Below, piece by piece: positions 7,230-14,354 of a DNA stretch of 20,545 nt. How positions within the stretch are numbered: the stretch's first letter is position 1; the number at the start of each line of letters is the position of its first letter. Source of the DNA: CADBRN01 sp050944685 (lineage in GTDB: Bacteria; Bacillota; Clostridia; Lachnospirales; Lachnospiraceae); assembly GCA_050944685.1 (NCBI GenBank), contig JBMNRP010000031.1, positions 1 through 20,545 on the forward strand, written 5' to 3'. Under the pieces are notes generated by a model. That model worked only from the letters and a program-made list of their open reading frames with translations, did no database searches and had not been told where the DNA came from. Both the position numbers and the translations under genes were made by a program.

Positions 7230-7883
7230 ATGGTACGCGTAATTTCACTGCTCATTGGATATGCGTTTGGTCTGTTTCAGACCTCGTATTTTTACGGGAA
7301 AAAAGAAGGAATTGATATCCGGAAAGAAGGAAGCGGCAATGCGGGAACGACCAACGCGCTCCGGACGATGGGGCTGAAGGCGGGTCTTGTTACCATGGGA
7401 TGCGACATCGGAAAATGCATCCTCGCGGTCATTGTGACGTGGCTGATTTTCAGACGGTCTTACCCGGATATGGTGCCGCTGATCAAGATCTGGACTTCCG
7501 CCGGTGTCATTCTCGGTCATGATTTTCCCTTCTACCTGAAGTTTAAAGGAGGAAAGGGAATCGCCGCCACGGCCGGAATGATCATCGCCTTCGGAGATCT
7601 GAGGCTGATCGGAATCGGAATCCTCGTTTTTTTCAGCTTTTTTTTTGTTACCCATTATGTATCCCTCGGTTCCCTCTGCCTCTCGCTGGAATTTCTGTTC
7701 GGAGTGATTATTCTCGGACAGATGGGGCAGTATGGAATGACCTCGGCGCATCGGGTGGAGATGTATATCATCGTCGCCGCACTCACGGCGCTGGCCTTCT
7801 ACGGGCACCGGGGAAATATTTCCCGCCTGATTCACGGGAATGAGCGGAAGACCTATCTGCACAGCGGAAAAAACAAGAAATAA
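7230..7883 (+). CDS. plsY: Acyl-phosphate:glycerol-3-phosphate acyltransferase
   Basis: This 217-residue integral membrane enzyme transfers an acyl group from acyl-phosphate to glycerol-3-phosphate, the first step of phospholipid synthesis. The three cytoplasmic family motifs are present: GSGNAGTTNALR (usually GSGN-P-GATN), GHDFPFYLKFKGGKGIA, and HRGNISRL (usually HREN). Several hydrophobic segments of about 20 residues separate them, as expected for a polytopic protein. The C-terminus is basic (KTYLHSGKNKK). The ribosome site GAGGAGG (7208-7214) overlaps the der stop and is about 15 bases from ATG 7230, a long spacing, but no other in-frame start is nearer. The next gene, gpsA, makes its substrate. 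Confidence 0.95.
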   Translation: MVRVISLLIGYAFGLFQTSYFYGKKEGIDIRKEGSGNAGTTNALRTMGLKAGLVTMGCDIGKCILAVIVTWLIFRRSYPDMVPLIKIWTSAGVILGHDFPFYLKFKGGKGIAATAGMIIAFGDLRLIGIGILVFFSFFFVTHYVSLGSLCLSLEFLFGVIILGQMGQYGMTSAHRVEMYIIVAALTALAFYGHRGNISRLIHGNERKTYLHSGKNKK

Positions 7884-7898
7884 AAGGAGAATAGTGAT

Positions 7899-8909
7899 AT
7901 GGCAAGAATCGGCGTCATCGGATCAGGAAGCTGGGGAACGGCAGTCTCGCATCTGCTCTCTGAGAACGGACATCATCTCACGGTCTGGTCTTATCTTCAG
8001 GAAGAGACCGACATGTTTCTGAAAAACCACGAGAATACGGACAAGCTTCCGGGCGTGAAGCTTCCGGAGGATATGCAGTTTACCTGTGATCTGGAAGAGG
8101 CGGCTTCCGGAAAGGATCTCCTCGTTTTCGTCGTCCCGTCTCCGGTTGTGCGAAGCACGGCGAAAAATCTGGCGCCTTTTGTCAAAGAAGGGGCAAAGAT
8201 TGTCAGCCTCGCGAAAGGCATTGAAGAGCAGACGCTGATGACGATGTCCGATATTATTGAGGAAAATATTCCACAGGCGGACGTCGCGGTCCTGTCGGGA
8301 CCGAGTCATGCGGAGGAGGTCGGACGCGATCTTCCGACGACAATCGTGACCGGTGCGCATTCGAAGAAGACCGCGGAGTACATCCGTTCTATTTTCATGT
8401 CTCCGGTTTTCCGCGTCTACACCAGCTCAGACATGCTGGGCATCCAGATCGGAGGCGCTCTGAAGAATGTCATCGCGCTGGCAGCGGGAATTGCGGACGG
8501 GATCGGGTACGGCGACAATACGAAGGCCGCGCTGATTACCCGGGGAAGCACGGAGATTTCCCGGATCGGTACGGCGATGGGAGCCAATCCGAAAACGCTG
8601 TTCGGACTCTCCGGCATCGGAGATCTGATTGTGACCTGCGCCAGCGTACACAGCCGCAACCGAAAGGCGGGCTATCTGATCGGTCAGGGCTACTCGATGG
8701 ACGATGCGATGAAGGAGGTTCACCAGATCGTCGAGGGCGTTTATTCCGCAAAAGCCGGCCGGAAGCTCTCAAAAAAATATCATGTGGAGACTCCGATTAT
8801 CGAGTGCGTCAACCGGGTGTTATTCGAAAATATGCCGGCCAGAGACGCGGTCAATGAGCTGATGCTGCGTCAGGGGAAGGACGAACTGGAAAACGAAGAG
8901 GACTGGTAA
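7899..8909 (+). CDS. gpsA: Glycerol-3-phosphate dehydrogenase [NAD(P)+]
   Basis: This 336-residue cytoplasmic enzyme reduces dihydroxyacetone phosphate to glycerol-3-phosphate, feeding plsY directly upstream. The Rossmann nucleotide loop GSGSWGTA is at 8-15. Other family blocks are VSLAKGIE (102-109), LSGPSHAEEV (132-141), the catalytic lysine K189 in GGALKNV, and GDNTKAALITRG (205-216). Length is normal. AAGGAG at 7884-7889 precedes ATG 7899, 15 bases after the plsY stop, so the two are almost certainly in one operon. No key residue is missing. Confidence 0.97.
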   Translation: MARIGVIGSGSWGTAVSHLLSENGHHLTVWSYLQEETDMFLKNHENTDKLPGVKLPEDMQFTCDLEEAASGKDLLVFVVPSPVVRSTAKNLAPFVKEGAKIVSLAKGIEEQTLMTMSDIIEENIPQADVAVLSGPSHAEEVGRDLPTTIVTGAHSKKTAEYIRSIFMSPVFRVYTSSDMLGIQIGGALKNVIALAAGIADGIGYGDNTKAALITRGSTEISRIGTAMGANPKTLFGLSGIGDLIVTCASVHSRNRKAGYLIGQGYSMDDAMKEVHQIVEGVYSAKAGRKLSKKYHVETPIIECVNRVLFENMPARDAVNELMLRQGKDELENEEDW

Positions 8910-8952
8910 GAACCGGATTTTTCCTTTTTGAAAAACGGAAAGAAGGCAAGCC

Positions 8953-9795
8953 ATGGAAAACAAGATTCTCTCTCTGCGGCTGGCATCGGGGTATGACATG
9001 CCGCTTCTGGGACTGGGTCTCTTTAAAGTGACGGATCCGGATGAGCTGTCCCGCGCGGTTCTGTCCGCCGCGGAATGCGGCTACCGCCTGTTTGACACCG
9101 CCTCCGCCTACGGCAACGAGGAGGCGGCGGGGAATGCGTTCTCCGCCATTCCGGTGCCGCGGGATCAGCTGTTTATTACTTCCAAGGTATGGAACAATGC
9201 GCAGCGGATCGGCGATGTCGAGGGCGCTTTTTCCCGGAGCCTGCGCAGGATGAAGCTGGATTATCTGGATCTCTATCTGATTCACTGGCCGGTTCCGGGG
9301 TGTTACCTGAGAACCTGGTCGGAACTGATTCGTCTGAAGGAAAAAGGGCTGGTCCGTTCGATCGGAGTCAGCAATTTTGAGATTGCGCATCTGGAGCTTC
9401 TCCAGCAGCAGACCGGTGTTCTGCCGGATGTCAACCAGATCGAATATCATCCGCTCTGGAATCGAAAGCCGCTCGCGGACTACTGCCGCAGCCACGGGAT
9501 TGCCGTCCAGGCCTACGCGCCGCTTGCGCGGGGAGCCTACATGGACCGCGCCCCGCTGGTCAAGCTGGCCGAAAAATACGGCCGCACGACTGCCCAGATC
9601 GGTCTGCGCTATCTGGTCCAGATGAATGTTTCCGCCATTCCGAAATCGTCGAATCCGGACCGGATCCGCAGCAATTCGGAGATTTTTGATTTTGAGCTGT
9701 CCGATGCGGAAATGCAGATGATCGAGGGATTGGATGAGCATCTCCGCGTGGCAAATATCCCGGAGGATCTTGCGGGACTGGATCTCAGTCACTGA
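8953..9795 (+). CDS. Aldo/keto reductase
   Basis: This 280-residue member of the aldo/keto reductase superfamily should be an NAD(P)H-dependent reductase of a carbonyl substrate with a TIM-barrel fold. The full catalytic tetrad is visible: D48 (FDTAS), Y53 (SAYGNE), K78 (ITSKVW) and H111 (LIHWP). GVSNF and the C-terminal coenzyme block IPKSSNPDRIRSN are present. It resembles the 2,5-diketo-D-gluconate reductase/YvgN-like group, but the substrate cannot be read from sequence. ATG 8953 has only a modest AGAAGG site (8941-8946). It lies 43 bases after gpsA and 56 before the IolE-like gene. Parts are visibly richer in GC than the neighbours (61 of 90 bases at 9061-9150), which may suggest separate acquisition or just codon choice. 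Confidence 0.92.
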   Translation: MENKILSLRLASGYDMPLLGLGLFKVTDPDELSRAVLSAAECGYRLFDTASAYGNEEAAGNAFSAIPVPRDQLFITSKVWNNAQRIGDVEGAFSRSLRRMKLDYLDLYLIHWPVPGCYLRTWSELIRLKEKGLVRSIGVSNFEIAHLELLQQQTGVLPDVNQIEYHPLWNRKPLADYCRSHGIAVQAYAPLARGAYMDRAPLVKLAEKYGRTTAQIGLRYLVQMNVSAIPKSSNPDRIRSNSEIFDFELSDAEMQMIEGLDEHLRVANIPEDLAGLDLSH

Positions 9796-9851
9796 GCTGC
9801 AAAAGGGTTCGTCCTGCGGGCCGGGGAAAATGGATGAGGAGGAAAAACGAT

Positions 9852-10784
9852 ATGACGATGAACATTTGTGGAGCTCCTGCGAGCTGGGGCGTCGACGACC
9901 CGAAAAATCCGTATCTTCCGTCGTGGAAGAAAGTGCTGTCTGAAGCGGGCCAGGCAGGATACCGCGCGATCGAGCTCGGACCGTACGGCTATCTTCCGAT
10001 CGATGCGGATGTCGTTTCGGAAGAGCTGAACCGGAACGGGCTGGCGATTGTGGCCGGAACGATTTTCCATGATCTGGTGGATCCGGACAATCTTTCCAAC
10101 GTCCTTTCTGCGGTCGACGATATCTGCGGACTGATCACCGATCCGAAAATGCCGAAGCTTCCGGTTCATGAAGGGCAGAAATTCCCGACGCCCTACATGA
10201 CCGTTATGGACTGGGGTCACGATGAGAGAGATTACAACGCCGGCCACCCGGACCGCGCTCCCAGGATGAACGACGATGAGTGGGCGGCTTTCATGGACAA
10301 TATCCGGGCGGTCTGTGAGCGTGCAAACCACTGGGGCGTCCGTCCTGTGATTCATCCGCACGCGGGAGGCTATCTCGAATTTTCGGATGAGATCGAGAAG
10401 CTGGTTCGCGATATTCCTTATGAGACCGCGGGTCTCTGTCTGGATACGGGCCATCTGTATTATTCCGGGATGGATCCGGCCGAATATCTGAAAAAATACG
10501 CGGACCGGATTGACTACATTCATTTTAAAGACGTCAATCAGAAGGTTTACGAGGAGGTCCTCGGAGAGCACATCCGCTTCTTCGAGGGATGCGGAAAGGG
10601 TTCCATGTGCCCGATCGGGACCGGAGCTCTGGATTATCCCGGGATCAAAAAAGCCCTGGAGGAGATCGGCTACAGCGGATACATCACCATCGAGCAGGAG
10701 CGTGACCCGAGAAACCAGGCGACGTCTCTTCGGGACGTGAAGGCGAGCGTGGATTACCTGAAATCGGTCGGATATCAGATCTGA
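9852..10784 (+). CDS. IolE-like sugar (phosphate) isomerase/epimerase or inosose dehydratase
   Basis: This 310-residue protein is of the xylose-isomerase-like TIM-barrel superfamily, closest by eye to IolE (2-keto-myo-inositol dehydratase). The start has APASWGVDD, matching the PASWG block of IolE. Likely metal ligands are D198 (CLDTGH), H224 (DYIHFKD) and E281 (ITIEQE), with a histidine pair at 168/170 (IHPHAGG). GTGALDYPG also fits. The true start is ATG 9852, nine bases after GAGGAGG (9836-9842); an upstream in-frame ATG 9834 overlaps that ribosome site and is rejected. No other inositol catabolic gene is in the window, so a role in inositol use is unproven. With the reductase upstream it could form a two-step route on a sugar or polyol. 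Confidence 0.85.
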   Translation: MTMNICGAPASWGVDDPKNPYLPSWKKVLSEAGQAGYRAIELGPYGYLPIDADVVSEELNRNGLAIVAGTIFHDLVDPDNLSNVLSAVDDICGLITDPKMPKLPVHEGQKFPTPYMTVMDWGHDERDYNAGHPDRAPRMNDDEWAAFMDNIRAVCERANHWGVRPVIHPHAGGYLEFSDEIEKLVRDIPYETAGLCLDTGHLYYSGMDPAEYLKKYADRIDYIHFKDVNQKVYEEVLGEHIRFFEGCGKGSMCPIGTGALDYPGIKKALEEIGYSGYITIEQERDPRNQATSLRDVKASVDYLKSVGYQI

Positions 10785-10823
10785 GCGCCGGATCCGGAGA
10801 TTGCATGAGCACAGGAGGAATCT

Positions 10824-12518
10824 ATGGGAGCACAGAAATCTGATATTGAGATTGCCCAGGCGTGCCGGATGAAACCGATTGCGGAGGTCGCTGCCGAGGC
10901 GGGCATTGATGAGGAATATCTGGAAGCGTACGGGAAATGGAAAGCCAAGATCGACAGCGGCTTTCTGAAGAACTGCGGCCGGCCGGACGGAAGGCTGATC
11001 CTGGTGACGGCGATCAATCCCACGCCTGCGGGTGAGGGAAAGACAACGACGACGATCGGTCTGATCGATGCACTCCGGAAGCTGGGAAAGCGTTCCGCGG
11101 GCGCCCTCCGCGAGCCCTCTATGGGACCGGTCTTCGGAGTCAAGGGAGGTGCTGCCGGAGGCGGATACGCGCAGGTCGTCCCCATGGAGGATATCAATCT
11201 CCATTTCACCGGTGATTTTCATGCGATCGGGGCGGCGAACAATCTGCTCGCCGCGATGGTGGACAATCACATCTATCAGGGAAATGAACTGAACATTGAT
11301 CCCAGAAAGATAACCTGGCGGCGGTGCGTGGATATGAATGACCGCCAGCTGCGGAATATCGTCGACGGACTCGGCGGAAGGATCAACGGCATTCCCCGCG
11401 AGGACGGCTACGATATTACGGTAGCTTCCGAGGTGATGGCGGCTTTCTGCCTGGCCTCGGACCTCAATGACCTGAAGGAGAGAATGTCGCGTCTGATCGT
11501 GGGATACACCTATGGAAAACCGTCTGAACAGAAACCGGTTACGGCGGGCGACCTTCACGCGGAGGGCGCGATGACCGCTCTGCTCCGCGATGCGCTGAAG
11601 CCGAATCTGGTGCAGACGCTCGAGCACGCCCCGGTCATCATCCACGGAGGACCGTTCGCCAATATCGCTCACGGCTGCAATTCGCTGATCGGAACCAGGA
11701 CGGCGCTGAAGCTCGGGGACTATGTCGTGACGGAGGCCGGATTCGGCGCGGATCTCGGTGCGGAAAAATTCTGTGATATCAAATGCCGCATGGGCGGAAT
11801 CCGTCCGTCCGCGGTCGTGATAGTGGCGACGGTGCGCGCACTGAAATACAACGGCGGAGTAAAGAAGGAAGATCTGGGGACGGAGAATCTTCAGGCCCTT
11901 TCTGCGGGAATTCCCAATCTGCTGAAGCATATCAGCAATATCCGCGATGTCTTCCGCCTCCCCTGCGTGGTGGCGATCAATGCCTTCCCGACGGATACGC
12001 AGGCAGAGATTGACCTGATCCGCGAAAAGTGCCGTGAAGCCGGAGCGAACGTGGAGATTTCCCGCGTCTGGGCGGAAGGAGGCGAAGGCGGAACGGACCT
12101 CGCGAGGGAAGTGATCCGCCTCTGTGAGGAGGAGAGCAATGAATCGTTCTCCTATGCGTATGATCTGAAAGGGACGATCCGTGACCGCATGGAGCAGATC
12201 GCCACAAAGATTTACGGGGCGGAAGGAGTGGACTATACTTCCGCCGCGCAGAAGCAGCTGCAGAGGCTGGAGGATCAGGGATACGGTCATTTTCCGATCT
12301 GTGTGGCCAAGACGCAGTACAGTCTCACCGACGATCCGAAGAAACTGGGAGCGCCGAAGGGATTCCGCATCACGGTCCGCAGCCTGAAGATTTCTGCAGG
12401 TGCAGGCTTTATCGTCGCTTTTACCGGAGATATCAATACGCTTCCGGGACTCCCGAAGCACCCGGCGGCGGTCGATATCGACGTCGACGCGGACGGTGTG
12501 ATATCCGGCCTGTTCTGA
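10824..12518 (+). CDS. fhs: Formate-tetrahydrofolate ligase
   Basis: This 564-residue cytoplasmic enzyme joins formate to tetrahydrofolate with ATP, giving 10-formyl-THF for purine synthesis, initiator Met-tRNA formylation, glycine/serine metabolism or acetogenesis. The P-loop TPAGEGKTT is at 67-75. Family blocks EPSMGPVFGVKGGAAGGGYAQ (split by positions about 97-117) and NLHFTGDFHAIGAANNLLAA are intact, and the C-terminus has the conserved LPGLPKHPAA. Length is close to the usual 556. AGGAGG (10813-10818) supports ATG 10824. It lies 39 bases after the IolE-like gene and probably ends the run. No canonical terminator follows; a nested stem (12517-12522 with 12554-12559, and 12537-12541 with 12549-12553) lacks a U-tract. 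Other Wood-Ljungdahl genes are not in view. Confidence 0.97.
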   Translation: MGAQKSDIEIAQACRMKPIAEVAAEAGIDEEYLEAYGKWKAKIDSGFLKNCGRPDGRLILVTAINPTPAGEGKTTTTIGLIDALRKLGKRSAGALREPSMGPVFGVKGGAAGGGYAQVVPMEDINLHFTGDFHAIGAANNLLAAMVDNHIYQGNELNIDPRKITWRRCVDMNDRQLRNIVDGLGGRINGIPREDGYDITVASEVMAAFCLASDLNDLKERMSRLIVGYTYGKPSEQKPVTAGDLHAEGAMTALLRDALKPNLVQTLEHAPVIIHGGPFANIAHGCNSLIGTRTALKLGDYVVTEAGFGADLGAEKFCDIKCRMGGIRPSAVVIVATVRALKYNGGVKKEDLGTENLQALSAGIPNLLKHISNIRDVFRLPCVVAINAFPTDTQAEIDLIREKCREAGANVEISRVWAEGGEGGTDLAREVIRLCEEESNESFSYAYDLKGTIRDRMEQIATKIYGAEGVDYTSAAQKQLQRLEDQGYGHFPICVAKTQYSLTDDPKKLGAPKGFRITVRSLKISAGAGFIVAFTGDINTLPGLPKHPAAVDIDVDADGVISGLF

Positions 12519-12576
12519 TTCCGGCTTTTGTTATTTTGTTCAGAAACGGAACAGGAATCATGGTAGCTTTGAATGC

Positions 12577-12605
12577 TTGAATTGCTTCTTCTTTCAGTGT
12601 ATACT
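12577..12605 (+). promoter_or_regulatory. Promoter of the candidate 6S RNA
   Basis: TTGAAT (12577-12582) and TATACT (12600-12605) are 17 bases apart. The predicted start, about 12611-12613, falls exactly at the 5' end of the closing stem of the RNA described next. Confidence 0.7.
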
Positions 12606-12611
12606 TTACTT

Positions 12612-12790
12612 AACCTGAGATGTTCGATCACCTGTGTTTTTGAACCTACAATTGCTTTAAAAAGGGATTCCTATATCGATGTCTGTGATGTCAGGCCCCA
12701 TCCTTTCAGGGGAAGACAGAGATTCATCTGCGGTTGCCCACCTGGTTTCGACTAGGAGTCAATTAGCAGGAACGGCATCCCGGGGTATTG
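12612..12790 (+). ncRNA. ssrS: Candidate 6S RNA
   Basis: 6S RNA binds the sigma-70-type RNA polymerase holoenzyme by mimicking an open promoter. Here about 178 bases fold as expected. The terminal stem pairs CCTGAGATG (12614-12622) with CATCCCGGG (12776-12784) with one mismatch and is continued by TTC with GAA (12770-12772). The opening CTGAGATGTTCG is the same as in the E. coli 6S RNA as I recall it. A long bubble carries on its 3' strand a small stem CCTGGT-TTCG-ACTAGG. The apical arm pairs TCTGT with ACAGA, GTC with GAC and CCCC with GGGG. A promoter ends just before it and a terminator lies about 26 bases after it. No plausible protein frame covers it. The 3' end is approximate. Confidence 0.75.
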
Positions 12791-12815
12791 ACCGAGATAT
12801 TCGATCAAAAGATCA

Positions 12816-12849
12816 AAAGGGTGTCAATTCGATTGACATCCTTTCTTTT
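12816..12849 (+). terminator. Intrinsic terminator after the 6S RNA
   Basis: A 13-bp stem with one G-T pair (12816-12828 with 12832-12844) and a TCG loop is followed by CTTTT. It is preceded by a tandem GATCAAAA repeat (12803-12818). The 3' arm contains the TTGACA -35 box of the next promoter. Confidence 0.85.
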
Positions 12850-12861
12850 ATTGCTTAAAAT
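12833..12861 (+). promoter_or_regulatory. Promoter of the pheST T-box transcript
   Basis: A perfect TTGACA (12833-12838) and TAAAAT (12856-12861) are separated by 17 bases, with a start expected near 12868. The -35 box is part of the upstream terminator stem. Confidence 0.85.
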
Positions 12862-12867
12862 AGGGAG

Positions 12868-13149
12868 CAGTAAAGACAGAGATGGCGTTAGGAAGGTTCC
12901 TGACCGCTGCAGAGAGGGATGCCCGAAGGCTGGGAGGCGTTCCGGGAAGGCAGGTTCGTATAACATTCGCGCCGGAGTCTCTTTCCTGAAGACAGAAAGA
13001 TTATGGATTCTGCTGTGTAGGGAAAGACGTCGATCGCGTAAAGATCCAAAAGGAGAGCCCGGGCTGAAAGTTCCGGGAAACAGGGTGGTACCGCGGAATC
13101 AGACTTCGTCCCTGGCATCTGATGATGCCGGATGAGGTCTATATTTTTT
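12868..13149 (+). promoter_or_regulatory. T-box riboswitch, phenylalanine specifier (UUC), controlling pheST
   Basis: The diagnostic T-box AGGGTGGTACCGCG is at 13082-13095. Its TGGT (13086-13089) would pair with the ACCA end of uncharged tRNA-Phe. In Stem I the base AAAGA (12872-12876) pairs with TCTTT (12980-12984), and GGCG (12884-12887) with CGCC (12970-12973). The Phe codon TTC (12966-12968) sits in the specifier position on the 3' side just before that helix. The antiterminator pairs CAGGG (13081-13085) with CCCTG (13110-13114), which excludes the terminator. The T-box family is known to permit read-through when the cognate tRNA is uncharged, so pheST should rise on phenylalanine shortage. 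Confidence 0.93.
13101..13149 (+). terminator. T-box regulated terminator before pheS
   Basis: AGACTTCGTCC (13101-13111) pairs with GGATGAGGTCT (13130-13140) with two G-U pairs, and GGCATC (13114-13119) pairs with GATGCC (13124-13129). A run of six T follows at 13144-13149. It shares bases 13110-13114 with the antiterminator, so the two are mutually exclusive. Confidence 0.92.
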
Positions 13150-13303
13150 GCTTTCAGTTCCTGATTTTGAGAAGCGGAGCCTTTCCGGAACGGATGGCTT
13201 CCATCCTACGGGGATACAACCGACCAGCAGGAAACAGGAAAGTGCGGGATGATCCGGACAGAAAAGACGGATGGGCTCGTGACAGCCCGGAAAAGGAGTA
13301 AGG

Positions 13304-14335
13304 ATGGACGACAGTTTGAAAAATGTTCTGTCTGAGATAGTCGACAGAATGACGGAAAAGATGAAGGCGGCGAAGTCGCTGGATGAACTTAATGAGATCC
13401 GCGTCGCGGCGCTCGGTAAAAAGGGCGAGATCAAGATGATGATGAAAAAGATGAAGGATCTCGCCCCGGAGGACCGCCCGGAGTTCGGACAGATGGTCAA
13501 TAATGCCAGGGCGAAGATCGAGGACGGTCTCGCCAGCGTTCATGAGCAGATGATGCAGGAGCAGCTGAACTTCCGCCTGGCGCGGGAGGTCATCGATGTG
13601 ACGCTTCCGGCAAAGAGGGTCCGGATCGGACACCGCCATCCGAACACGATTGCCCTCGAGGAACTGGAGCGCATTTTCATCGGAATGGGTTATGAGGTCC
13701 AGGAGGGCCCGGAGATCGAGTACGACGAATATAACTTCGAAAAGCTGAATATTCCCGCCAATCATCCGGCGAAGGATGAGCAGGATACGTTCTACATCAC
13801 GAAGGATATTCTCCTCCGGACGCAGACGTCACCGGTTCAGGCGAGAATCATGGAGCAGGGAAAGCTGCCGATCCGCATGATTTCCCCGGGACGCGTGTTT
13901 CGCGCCGACGAGGTAGACGCGACGCACTCGCCGTCTTTCCATCAGGTAGAGGGGCTCGTCGTGGACAAAAACATTACCTTCTCCGATCTGAAGGGTACGC
14001 TCGAGCAGTTCGCGAAGGAACTGTTCGGACCGGAGACGAAGACGAAATTCCGTCCGCATCACTTCCCGTTCACAGAGCCGAGTGCGGAGATGGACGTCAG
14101 CTGCTTCAAGTGCGGCGGAAAGGGATGCCGCTTCTGCAAGGGCGAGGGATGGATTGAGATTCTCGGCTGCGGAATGGTTCATCCTCACGTATTTGAGATG
14201 TGCGGGATCGATCCGAACGAGTATCAGGGATTCGCTTTCGGAATCGGTCTGGAGCGAATCGCTCTTCTGAAATACGAGATTGATGATATGCGCCTGTTGT
14301 ATGAAAACGACTACCGGTTCCTGAAGCAGTTTTGA
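13304..14335 (+). CDS. pheS: Phenylalanine-tRNA ligase alpha subunit
   Basis: This 343-residue catalytic subunit of the (alpha-beta)2 enzyme charges tRNA-Phe. An N-terminal coiled-coil arm (about 1-90) that binds tRNA is followed by the class II core: motif 2 around FRADEVDATHSPSFHQVEG (about 198-216) and motif 3 GFAFGIGLERIALLKY near the C-terminus. A cysteine-rich insert, CFKCGGKGCRFCKGEGW, which occurs in many bacterial PheS, is also present. ATG 13304 has AAGGAG at 13293-13298. The gene follows a phenylalanine T-box; between its terminator and the start are about 150 bases with two small hairpins (13192-13206 and 13273-13288) of unknown meaning. pheT follows after 19 bases. Confidence 0.98.
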   Translation: MDDSLKNVLSEIVDRMTEKMKAAKSLDELNEIRVAALGKKGEIKMMMKKMKDLAPEDRPEFGQMVNNARAKIEDGLASVHEQMMQEQLNFRLAREVIDVTLPAKRVRIGHRHPNTIALEELERIFIGMGYEVQEGPEIEYDEYNFEKLNIPANHPAKDEQDTFYITKDILLRTQTSPVQARIMEQGKLPIRMISPGRVFRADEVDATHSPSFHQVEGLVVDKNITFSDLKGTLEQFAKELFGPETKTKFRPHHFPFTEPSAEMDVSCFKCGGKGCRFCKGEGWIEILGCGMVHPHVFEMCGIDPNEYQGFAFGIGLERIALLKYEIDDMRLLYENDYRFLKQF

Positions 14336-14354
14336 GGGTTAGGAGATTAATGAA

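Noticed and set aside
8913..8938. Hairpin between gpsA and the aldo/keto reductase gene (CCG/CGG plus TTTTTC/GAAAAA)
   Set aside because: The stem is AT-rich, has a two-base bulge and no U-tract after it; it is too weak to call a terminator.
9789..12461. An 890-residue open frame on the minus strand opposite the IolE-like gene and fhs
   Set aside because: It is antisense to two clearly real genes, spans their boundary, has no ribosome site or recognisable domain, and is rich in Arg/His/Ile as expected for a shadow of GC-rich codons. Similar shadows at 5302-6735, 14364-15821, 17233-18621 and 8851-9792 were rejected for the same reasons.
12573..12755. A 60-codon frame on the plus strand
   Set aside because: It crosses the 6S promoter and most of the 6S RNA, lacks a ribosome site, and its apparent peptide has no family features.
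12788..13135. A 115-codon frame on the plus strand
   Set aside because: It covers the terminator, promoter and T-box; the RNA structure explains the bases and the start has no ribosome site.
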